Shown one piece after another: positions 1-6,082 of a stretch of 7,736 nucleotides of DNA (its first letter is position 1; the number at the start of each line of letters is the position of its first letter). The stretch comes from Chloroflexota bacterium. Lineage in GTDB: Bacteria > Chloroflexota > Dehalococcoidia > UBA1151. The stretch lies in NCBI GenBank assembly GCA_022561735.1, contig JADFQR010000053.1, positions 1 to 7,736 of the forward strand. The letters are read 5' to 3'. Made by a program: the position numbers and the translations under genes. Below the pieces are notes generated by a model. The model made no database searches. It was not told the origin of the DNA and worked only from the letters and a program-made list of their open reading frames with translations.

Positions 1-260
1 CACCTGGAGCTATGCCGTCTAATGTTGCGACATGGTTTACCGAATCCGCTTACCCGGACGGTGTTCCAACTCGCGGTGTCGTGAATCCCATCGGGGCGGA
101 CGCTCCGTCCCTCGTTCCTTCACGATCGCCTCGCTGATAATGCTGGCGACATAGATCCCTGGTCGTCACGGCAACCGGGCCCGCGTCAAAATGGGCGTGG
201 GCCCGGCTCGATCTGGAATACCTGGCAGGACGCGGCGCGCTGACCGCGCCCCGCCGGCGG
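1..260. other. Non-coding or decayed stretch at left edge
   Basis: No convincing gene is visible here. Short open frames exist on both strands, for example one on the plus strand entering from the left edge and stopping at 82-84, but none reads like a known protein and none has a supporting ribosome site. The stretch lies directly downstream of the integrase remnant on the opposite strand and holds one of the two GC-rich inverted repeats listed separately, with the other at its right boundary. It could be the decayed flank of a mobile element. The plus-strand open tail at 1-84 could also be the last residues of a gene that lies outside the window. I cannot separate these possibilities. Confidence 0.4.
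175..206. repeat. Perfect 8-bp inverted repeat (CCGGGCCC / GGGCCCGG)
   Basis: The arms CCGGGCCC (175-182) and GGGCCCGG (199-206) are exactly complementary and are separated by 16 bases, so the transcript of either strand could fold into a strong GC hairpin. It sits about 55 bases beyond the stop of the minus-strand integrase remnant. No T-run follows on either strand, so it is not a typical intrinsic terminator. It could be a weak terminator, a recombinase-associated site, or chance in GC-rich DNA. Confidence 0.4.
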
Positions 261-270
261 CTACGCGGGG
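249..270. repeat. 6-bp GC inverted repeat spanning the integrase stop
   Basis: CCCCGC (249-254) and GCGGGG (265-270) are perfect complements with a 10-base loop, and the loop contains the integrase stop codon (complement of 261-263). The position would suit a stop-overlapping hairpin on the minus-strand transcript. There is no downstream T tract, so a terminator role is only possible. Confidence 0.3.
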
Positions 271-704
271 TCCGGCTTCCGTGCCATGACGGTCGGGCTG
301 TATTGCCGGTGTGCGTCAACCGCGTGACGTCTGCCGGCCGCCTGGACGTAGCGTTCAGCCGTTGCCAGCCGGGCCCAACCCCCGAGTTCCTTGAGAGCGA
401 AGATGGAGATGCCGTTCTCGACCATCGTCGTGTGGCTGGTGCGGCGGATGTTGTGGGCCGTGCAGTCGGGAATGTTGAGGACCTTTCCCGCCGTGCGGAA
501 GAACTCCCGGATAGCCGGGTAGCGCAGGCGTTCTCCGGTGGTCGTGACCCAGAGAGCGTCCGTCCCATCATCATCGCCGAGTATGTCCCGTACCCGCAGG
601 TAGTCTCCTATCGCTTGGAGAGGCGCCGGGTTTAGCCCGACGGTCCGGTACTTTGAGCCTTTGCCCTTGAAAGTGATTGCGTCCTGCCCGTCGATCTGTG
701 AGAG
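261..704 (-). pseudogene. Tyrosine recombinase (phage-type integrase), C-terminal catalytic fragment
   Basis: Reading the minus strand from 704 down to a TAG stop at 263-261 gives 147 residues of a lambda-integrase-family catalytic domain, the enzyme class that cuts and rejoins DNA at specific sites through a tyrosine-DNA link. In order I see the beta-hairpin lysine region FKGKGSKYR (fragment residues 12-20), HNIR (84-87) carrying the conserved His and second Arg, GGWA with Trp at 110 in the His/Trp position, and AERY with the likely nucleophile Tyr at 119. Trp-to-Tyr spacing is nine residues, as usual in the family. An in-frame TAG (707-705) blocks the frame upstream and no ATG or GTG start follows it. 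The first catalytic Arg and the whole N-terminal DNA-binding part (roughly half of a typical 300-aa integrase) are therefore missing. The sequence beyond 707 does not read as integrase in any minus frame. This is most likely an inactive remnant that marks an old integration or recombination event. Confidence 0.85.
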
Positions 705-726
705 CTACCCTCCATTGGATGAGGCC

Positions 727-734
727 GGGGGAAG
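727..734 (+). promoter_or_regulatory. Ribosome binding site of the isomerase fragment
   Basis: The purine-rich GGGGGAAG ends six bases before the ATG at 741 and supports that start. It also shows that the 5' end of the isomerase gene is intact, which narrows the junction with the integrase remnant to roughly 705-726. Confidence 0.45.
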
Positions 735-740
735 CGCCCT

Positions 741-1277
741 ATGCCCGCTGCATCTCATCCACCCTTGGATCCCGAAAACCCGGACATCCTGTACGGCTCT
801 ACCAGCTCCCTGTGGGACGCCCGTCACCCGATCGAGTGGGCGATCAAGCGGATTGCCGCCCTCGGCTTGCAAGGTATCGAGCCGTATGCGAAGCAGATCG
901 AGGACCACCGTTCCAACCCGCTGGCTCTTAAGAAGAAGTTCGACGAGTTGGGCGTGACGCTGATCGATGTCTTGAACGGGGCGATAGGGCAGTCGACCAA
1001 CTTCATCGACCCGGAAGAGACGCCGAAGACGATCGCCGACTATGTGGCATTCGCTCGTGACTTTCTTCAGCCGTTCGGCTGCGACGTCTGGAAGTGCAAC
1101 ATGGGCCCTCGCCCGGCCGGGGGTACGACGGAAGACCAGTTGAAGAGGGTTGCCGATACGCTGAACGAGATCGGTCACCAGACAATCGAGATGAGGATAC
1201 GCGTTGCGCCGCACCCGCACCTCTGTTTCGCAATACGCGGTTTTTCGTTGACATCGATTCCGGTGACTTTGAGTTGA
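741..1277 (+). pseudogene. Sugar phosphate isomerase/epimerase (AP-endonuclease-2-like TIM barrel), 3'-truncated
   Basis: Residues 1-161 read as the N-terminal half of a xylose-isomerase-like TIM-barrel protein (Pfam AP_endonuc_2 type), a family that isomerises or epimerises sugars and related polyols in the cytosol using a divalent metal. Family-like features are an N-terminal strand and helix segment (TSSLWDARHPIEWAIKRI, 21-38), GLQGIEPYA (42-50) with a Glu in the usual barrel position, DVWKCNMG (115-122), and a strand ending RVAPHPH (154-160), where metal or substrate ligands often lie. After Leu161 (codon 1221-1223) the reading turns into CFAIRGFSLTSIPVTLS and stops, unlike the family. 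The usual length is about 270-320 residues, so the second half of the barrel and its remaining ligands are missing. The missing half is not seen elsewhere in the window. The start is supported by GGGGGAAG just upstream. It is almost certainly non-functional, and the exact substrate is unknown. Confidence 0.7.
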
Positions 1278-1442
1278 GTGGCGGTGGACGGTACTTGAAG
1301 AGCTGCTTACGGCCGCCCCGGCTGAAGATCACAAGATCGAAATGTGCCGGATGAAGCAGATTGTCGCGCTCTGACGCGGATGGGGTCCATTTCCGAGCGG
1401 TTATCTGGGAACCCGACGTCGCCGAACGTTGACGACGATCGA
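1224..1442. other. Unassigned stretch between isomerase break and orphan gene
   Basis: About 220 bases between the point where isomerase similarity ends and the stop of the minus-strand HTH-like gene. A plus-strand frame here reads NTRFFVDIDSGDFELSGG and onward to a stop near 1352-1354. It is open but has no start of its own, and I do not recognise it. Minus-strand frames are also unconvincing. It may be a scrap of another gene brought in at the breakpoint or plain intergenic DNA. Confidence 0.35.
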
Positions 1443-1458
1443 TCACTCCTTGATCGAT
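1438..1458. repeat. 7-bp inverted repeat across the stop of the HTH-like gene
   Basis: ATCGATC (1438-1444) and GATCGAT (1452-1458) are perfect complements around a 7-base loop, and the TGA of the minus-strand gene (1445-1443) lies at the edge of one arm. A hairpin at a stop codon could end the transcript, but the stem is AT/GC mixed and no T-run follows on the minus strand. Confidence 0.25.
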
Positions 1459-2456
1459 GGCTGGCTTCCCCGTGGGGCCTTGAAACGACCGCGCAAGCAG
1501 TCCGCCCAGAACCGGATCGCGACCTCACGGGCCATGGTCTGACCACCAACGGTGGGATACAGACTGGCGGGGCCCGCTGTGCGGTACCTCCGAACCTCCA
1601 TATTGACCTCCGCCCAGACCGTTCGATCCCATGGAGCACGAATGGCCCTCTGCATTGCGCGACGGCGTTTTTCGTGCGCGGCCCGTTGTTTTACGAAGGC
1701 GACCCGTTCCTCTTGACGGCGGAGCCAGTAATCCTCGAGAGGCTCGTCCGGGGTCCAGTGTCGACCAGTTGGGCGCGGGTGCGAACTAGACGTGGGCCTG
1801 ATTGGGAACCGGTCCTTGAGGAAATGACCGATCAGATGTCCCTGTATTTCAGCGATGCCTTCAACTCGACGGATTTCGAAGTCCAGGTCAACCGGGTTTC
1901 GCAGGCTACCGTCGTGACGACGGAGTTCATCATGGACCGTAACGCCGCCGACCGGCCGGTGGCACACCAGACATGCGAGCGCCATACGGAACGGTCCTGC
2001 CGCATCCCTGAACAGCTCGCGATCGCTCGGTTCGTAGTTAACGTAAGGTCCGTCAAGTACCCCGAGCAGTCCGATCTCGATCCAGGACAGGATCATTCTC
2101 ATCGGCCGCGATGTGTAAAACCATTCGTCGATGACTCTGTAAACGTACCGAACGCTACAGCCCGCCCTCTCCGCCACCTGGCTCACCGGTCTCCCGATGA
2201 GCCAGGACACCATCACGCGACGCAGGTAACCGTCGCCGCCATCCCCGCTTCTTGGCGCCTTCGTACTGGTGCTGACCTCGAAAGGTGGGCCACCGAACCA
2301 GGGAAGCTGATCGATCATCCGCGCGAGCTCCCGTCGATATGAAGTACTGTCGTCGACGATCACACCTCTTGGTTCAGGAACGAGATAGGACCGTGTGACG
2401 GGTGTGTGCCCTTTGCCAGTTCTAGATTTCTTCTTGGTGAATGGCCAGATAGCCAT
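1443..2456 (-). CDS. Hypothetical protein with helix-turn-helix-like segment
   Basis: This 337-aa protein is one I do not recognise as a named family. The ATG at 2456 is preferred over an upstream alternative at 2564 because GAGG (complement of 2463-2466) lies six bases upstream and the extra 36 residues look like untranslated leader. The N-terminus is basic (AIWPFTKKKSRTGKG). Residues about 79-112 (GRPVSQVAERAGCSVRYVYR and flanks) have the shape of a helix-turn-helix: a helix, a short GC turn, then a recognition-like helix with aromatic and basic residues. A CLVCH motif (162-166) gives one CxxC pair, too little for a zinc site by itself. Residues 240-290 are a highly charged, probably helical segment. 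There is no signal peptide or membrane span. In a hand count of the first ~50 codons, close to half end in A or T, more than in the transporter gene nearby, which would fit foreign origin. It is transcribed away from the propeller gene and could be a regulator or a degenerate transposase-like DNA-binding protein. I saw no DDE catalytic signature. Confidence 0.6.
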   Translation of the reverse strand: MAIWPFTKKKSRTGKGHTPVTRSYLVPEPRGVIVDDSTSYRRELARMIDQLPWFGGPPFEVSTSTKAPRSGDGGDGYLRRVMVSWLIGRPVSQVAERAGCSVRYVYRVIDEWFYTSRPMRMILSWIEIGLLGVLDGPYVNYEPSDRELFRDAAGPFRMALACLVCHRPVGGVTVHDELRRHDGSLRNPVDLDFEIRRVEGIAEIQGHLIGHFLKDRFPIRPTSSSHPRPTGRHWTPDEPLEDYWLRRQEERVAFVKQRAAHEKRRRAMQRAIRAPWDRTVWAEVNMEVRRYRTAGPASLYPTVGGQTMAREVAIRFWADCLRGRFKAPRGSQPSIKE

Positions 2457-2704
2457 TTCGAACCTCGATTTGGGAGGAGTCTTTGCGGTAGTAGCGCGGG
2501 CGCGCGGGAGATAAATGCATGCATGAAGCGTGCCGCACACATGAACCTGGGATGTACCTGACAAGCACTCGACGTGCCTGTGACTTCAGCATCACCGAAT
2601 GGACGCTACACAGTTCGTGGGCTTCTTGGAATTGCCTGCTGGACAACCACCGCGCTGGTGGAGACGGGGGAGGGACCGATGTTCACTATGTCGAAACGCT
2701 TACC

Positions 2705-2722
2705 GTGAGATGACAGTCTCAC
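2705..2722. promoter_or_regulatory. Operator-like inverted repeat GTGAGA-N6-TCTCAC
   Basis: GTGAGA (2705-2710) and TCTCAC (2717-2722) are perfect 6-bp complements with a 6-base spacer, about 98 bases before the propeller start. The dyad shape and position suit a site for a dimeric regulator; the divergent HTH-like protein would be the obvious candidate, which is inference. It could equally be a small RNA hairpin or chance. Confidence 0.3.
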
Positions 2723-2810
2723 TCGCCACGATGGTAGACGGGTGGAGCCGGCTCCTCTTCCCAATACACCCCAGTTACACTCTCGCCAGTGCGCTGAGCT
2801 TGGGGACACA

Positions 2811-2815
2811 GGGGG
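2811..2815 (+). promoter_or_regulatory. Ribosome binding site that fixes the propeller start
   Basis: GGGGG four bases before the ATG at 2820 is the only purine-rich site near an in-frame start. It favours 2820 over the in-frame ATG at 2742, whose extra 26 residues do not resemble the family or a signal peptide. Confidence 0.45.
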
Positions 2816-2819
2816 CAAC

Positions 2820-5800
2820 ATGGCCAACGATCACACGAACGATCTTCAGACTGTCGACGAATTGCTGCTGGGTGGGCTGAAATGGCGGTGCATTGGCCCA
2901 CCGCGCGGTGGGCGAGTGGTCGCAGTAGCGGGCGACCCCGACGAGCTCGGCACTTTTTATTTCGGAGCCTGCGCCGGTGGGGTGTGGAAGACGGAAGACG
3001 CCGGCACTTACTGGGAGAACGTTTCCGACGGGTTCTTCGAGACGGCATCCGTGGGCGCGATTGCGGTCTCAGAATCTGATCCCAACGTGATCTACGCCGG
3101 CACTGGCGAGGCGTGTATCCGCGGGGACGTTACGCATGGGGACGGCGTCTATCGCTCAACCGACCGCGGTCGTACGTGGAAGAATGTCGGGTTGAGCGGC
3201 ACACGACATATTTCCCGTGTTCGGATACATCCCGATAACCCGGACATCGCCTATGTGGCCGCTCTCGGCCACGCATTCGGTCCGAATACTGAACGAGGCA
3301 TCTTTCGAACTATCGACGGTGGATCGACATGGGACCGCGTGTTGTACAAGAGCGAAAACGCCGGGGCGGCCGATCTTTCGCTCGATCCGTCGAATCCGAG
3401 GATTCTTTACGCGGCAATCTGGCAGGCGCGTCGCAACTTCTGGAGCATGACGAGCGGCGGTCCAGACAGCGGCCTGTGGCGATCGACAGACGGCGGCGAT
3501 ACCTGGACCGAAATCACGGATAATCCCGGTCTCCCCGACGGCCTGAAAGGACGAATCGGTGTTGCCGCGTCGCCTGCGAAACCAGGTCGACTGTGGGCGA
3601 CAATCGAGGCCGAGGATTGCGGCATCTACAGGTCGGACGATTACGGAGACACCTGGGAGCTGGTAAGCGATGAACGCGATCTGCAGGGCCGTCCCTGGTA
3701 CTACCAGCACATTTTTGCGGATTCGCAGGACGCAGATACTGTCTGGATCCTGAATTACAGTGCCTGGAAGTCGATCGACGGCGGCAAGAACTTCTCACAG
3801 GTCAGCACACCTCATGGCGACAACCATGATCTGTGGATCGACCCTGTGAACCCGCGCCGGATGATCGAGGGGAACGATGGCGGCGCCTGTGTCTCGTTCA
3901 ACGGCGGTGAATCCTGGTCCACGATCTACAACCAGATGACATCGCAGTTCTATCACGTGGCGACGGACGATCGATATCCCTACCGGGTGCTCGGCACGCA
4001 GCAGGACAACTCGGCGATCAGCGTGCCTTCACGGACCAACAAAGGCGCTATCCCGTGGGGTGATTGCTACACAGTAGGCAACTCTGAAAGCGGCTACATC
4101 GTCGTGGATCCCCGCGACCCTGACGTCGTCATCTCGGGCGCAATTGGAAGTTCGCCAGGAGGCGGCGGGAACATGCTGCGGTACGACCATAAGACCGGGC
4201 AGGTGCGGATTATCACGGTCTGGCCTGAGGCGTACACGGGCTGGGGGGCCAAAGATTGGAAATACCGGTTCCAGTGGACCTATCCGATCCAGTTTTCGCC
4301 CCACGATCCAACGGTGCTATATGCCGCCGGGAACGTTGTATTTCGTTCAACGGATCAGGGATCGAACTGGGAACCGATCTCGCCCGATCTGACCCGTAAC
4401 GATGTAACAAAGATGGAGCCTTCTGGCGGTCCGATCACCAAAGACACGTCCGCGGCTGAGATGTACGGCACGATCTTCAGCTTCGTCGAATCGACCCATG
4501 AAGCGGGCGTTTACTGGGCCGGTTCGGACGACGGTCTGGTTCACTTGTCTCGTGATGGTAGTGCGACCTGGAATCCGATCACGCCGACACAGCTCCCGGA
4601 GTGGAGCATGATCAACATGATCGAACTGTCTCCCCACGACCCGGCGACGGCGTACCTATCGGCCACCCTGTACAAGTTGGACGACAATCGACCGCTTCTT
4701 TACAAGACGAACGATTACGGGGACAGTTGGAGCGAGATCACTTCCGGCATCCCCGAAGACGACTTCACTCGTTGTATCCGGGAGGACCCGGAACGCCGCG
4801 GACTTTTGTATTGCGGCACCGAGACCTCGACCTATGTCTCGTTTGACGACGGCAACTCGTGGCAGACGCTCCGTGCGAATATGCCGGTGGTCCCCGTCTA
4901 CGATCTCCAGGTAAAGGGAACTGACCTGATTGCGGCAACGCACGGGCGGTCTTTCTGGATCCTTGACGATCTTGAACAACTGCGGCAGATGACCCCGGAT
5001 TCGACTGACGGCGAGTTCAAATTGTTCAAGCCGCGTACGACCGTGAGGTCTGCGGCGCCGTCAGGTGGACGGAAGCCCGCCCCGGGCAAGAGTTACCAAC
5101 TCGCGCTGGGATCGAACGTCACCTTCACGGAGAGCGACACGCCGGAAGGCGCGCGGGAGCTAAAGTTCCTCGACGCGGGTTCAAATCCGCCGTCCGGTCC
5201 CGTATTCGCCTATTTCCTGAAAAAGGAACCGGCTGAAGGACAGGAGGTGGTGTTAACCGTTTTGGATGGAGCCGGTCAGACTATCCGCACCTTCTCGTCC
5301 AACAAACCGGAAAACGATGAAAACAACGACAGGCCCAGAGAACTACGGGTTCCTGCGAAAGCGGGCGTCAATCGGTTCGTCTGGGACACTCGATACGGAC
5401 CCGCACGGCATGTGCCTGGCGACAAAACGACAGAAGATCGGCTGAGGGGCCCACTTGCGCCGCCCGGAAACTACAGCGTCTCTCTAGAGGTTGGTGGTGA
5501 GATCCAGACCGAAAGTTTTGAGATTATTAAGGACCCTCGTGTGCCCGCGACTGCCGTTGACTTCAAAGCGCAATTCGACCTGCTTATCGAGATCCGTAAC
5601 AGGTTGTCCGAGGTCCATGACGCGATCAACACGATCCGCGGCCTCAAGCGCCAAGCCGATGAGTGGACACGCCGCACTCGCAACCATAGCGCTGCGGACG
5701 CCGTCTCATCGGCGGCGGCTTCGTTAAAAGACAAACTCACGGCGATCGAAGAAGAGCTGATTCAGACTGAGTATCGGGGAGCCCGCGATCGACTAAATCT

Positions 5801-6023
5801 GCCCACGAAACTGAATGTGAAACTTGCCGAGATCACCAACGTGGTCGCAGCGGCCGACTTCGCACCACCTCAGCAGGCGCGCGATGTACTGGCAGACGTA
5901 GGGAGCAGGATTGCGCCACATATGGAACAACTCACGGAGGTTGTAAACACCGACGCGGCAGAGTTTGAGAACCTGGTGCATGAACTGGAGTTGCCCGCCA
6001 TGGTCGCCGACCCGACACCATGA
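2820..6023 (+). CDS. Multi-Asp-box (BNR/VPS10-sortilin-like) beta-propeller protein
   Basis: The 1067-aa protein is built around repeated Asp-boxes of the S/T-x-D-x-G-x-T/S-W kind that cap propeller blades. I count eleven: residues 57-65, 112-120, 163-171, 221-229, 271-279, 317-325, 358-366, 509-517, 576-584, 629-637 and 673-681. Between them are blade strands of the type DPNVIYAGTGE (87-97). The spread suggests two propellers or one large sortilin-like ring, with a gap of about 140 residues between boxes 7 and 8. A segment HGRSFWILDDL (708-718) closes the propeller region. Residues about 840-906 (GVNRFVWDTRYG, PPGNYSVSLE) look like a FlgD/Fn3-like beta-sandwich, and 911-1060 is a charged alpha-helical tail. 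Family relatives are often labelled glycosyl hydrolase or sortilin-like, but no catalytic pair is evident, so a ligand-binding or scaffold role is as likely. The N-terminus (MANDHTNDLQTVDELLLGGL) has no signal peptide, although many relatives are exported. It is probably the first gene of a unit with the downstream transporter. Confidence 0.88.
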   Translation: MANDHTNDLQTVDELLLGGLKWRCIGPPRGGRVVAVAGDPDELGTFYFGACAGGVWKTEDAGTYWENVSDGFFETASVGAIAVSESDPNVIYAGTGEACIRGDVTHGDGVYRSTDRGRTWKNVGLSGTRHISRVRIHPDNPDIAYVAALGHAFGPNTERGIFRTIDGGSTWDRVLYKSENAGAADLSLDPSNPRILYAAIWQARRNFWSMTSGGPDSGLWRSTDGGDTWTEITDNPGLPDGLKGRIGVAASPAKPGRLWATIEAEDCGIYRSDDYGDTWELVSDERDLQGRPWYYQHIFADSQDADTVWILNYSAWKSIDGGKNFSQVSTPHGDNHDLWIDPVNPRRMIEGNDGGACVSFNGGESWSTIYNQMTSQFYHVATDDRYPYRVLGTQQDNSAISVPSRTNKGAIPWGDCYTVGNSESGYIVVDPRDPDVVISGAIGSSPGGGGNMLRYDHKTGQVRIITVWPEAYTGWGAKDWKYRFQWTYPIQFSPHDPTVLYAAGNVVFRSTDQGSNWEPISPDLTRNDVTKMEPSGGPITKDTSAAEMYGTIFSFVESTHEAGVYWAGSDDGLVHLSRDGSATWNPITPTQLPEWSMINMIELSPHDPATAYLSATLYKLDDNRPLLYKTNDYGDSWSEITSGIPEDDFTRCIREDPERRGLLYCGTETSTYVSFDDGNSWQTLRANMPVVPVYDLQVKGTDLIAATHGRSFWILDDLEQLRQMTPDSTDGEFKLFKPRTTVRSAAPSGGRKPAPGKSYQLALGSNVTFTESDTPEGARELKFLDAGSNPPSGPVFAYFLKKEPAEGQEVVLTVLDGAGQTIRTFSSNKPENDENNDRPRELRVPAKAGVNRFVWDTRYGPARHVPGDKTTEDRLRGPLAPPGNYSVSLEVGGEIQTESFEIIKDPRVPATAVDFKAQFDLLIEIRNRLSEVHDAINTIRGLKRQADEWTRRTRNHSAADAVSSAAASLKDKLTAIEEELIQTEYRGARDRLNLPTKLNVKLAEITNVVAAADFAPPQQARDVLADVGSRIAPHMEQLTEVVNTDAAEFENLVHELELPAMVADPTP

Positions 6024-6082
6024 ATCGAATACGGGCTCAGATTGCGATGTTGCCCCGCGGGAGGGGCGTCATGGGTGCGTAA
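6020..6082 (+). other. 20-codon micro-ORF bridging propeller and transporter genes
   Basis: An ATG at 6020 overlaps the propeller stop in the ATGA arrangement, and its frame (MNRIRAQIAMLPRGRGVMGA) ends with TAA at 6080-6082, five bases past the transporter's GTG start. There is no ribosome site of its own. Ribosomes ending on the propeller gene could restart here and be delivered to the transporter start, a translational coupling arrangement. As a protein it is unlikely to matter, and the overlap may be fortuitous. Confidence 0.3.
6060..6066 (+). promoter_or_regulatory. Ribosome binding site that fixes the transporter start
   Basis: GGAGGGG lies eight bases before the GTG at 6075. The nearer ATG at 6071 is out of frame with the transporter, and the in-frame TTG at 6042 lacks such a site and would add the non-membrane peptide MRCCPAGGASW. 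The start is therefore most likely the GTG. Confidence 0.6.

Larger units (their letters stand above)
2457..2819. promoter_or_regulatory. Divergent intergenic region, likely holding both promoters
   Basis: These 363 bases separate the start of the minus-strand HTH-like gene from the start of the plus-strand propeller gene, so promoters for both should be here. I find no textbook -35/-10 pair. A TACACT (2776-2781) resembles a -10 for the plus strand but lacks a good -35. A TTGTCA on the minus strand (complement of 2559-2564) resembles a -35 but lacks a good -10. The region contains a 10-bp palindrome ATGCATGCAT (2515-2524), a short CCACC/GGTGG inverted repeat (2647-2661), and the 18-bp operator-like repeat at 2705-2722. 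No small gene is convincing. Confidence 0.4.

Noticed and set aside
705..1220. 171-codon minus-strand open frame over the isomerase fragment
   Set aside because: It is antisense to a family-recognisable coding region and has no domain of its own.
1248..1253. TTGACA, a perfect -35 hexamer
   Set aside because: The bases 17 positions downstream (GAGTTG) do not resemble a -10, and no gene starts after it on that strand.
1959..1973. CLVCH motif in the HTH-like protein as a c-type heme site
   Set aside because: The protein has no signal peptide, and the motif is a lone occurrence in a cytosolic-looking protein, so it is probably chance.
1344..2342. 332-codon plus-strand open frame opposite the HTH-like gene
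   Set aside because: It has no recognisable domain and no clear ribosome site, and its composition looks like the antisense of the minus-strand gene, which has a ribosome site and an HTH-like segment.
2647..2661. CCACC/GGTGG inverted repeat
   Set aside because: A five-base stem is too short to distinguish from chance in this GC-rich stretch.
5178..5189. GGTTCAAATCC, identical in form to a tRNA T-arm core
   Set aside because: It lies inside the propeller coding sequence in the frame encoding GSNPP. I found no matching acceptor, anticodon or D-arm around it.
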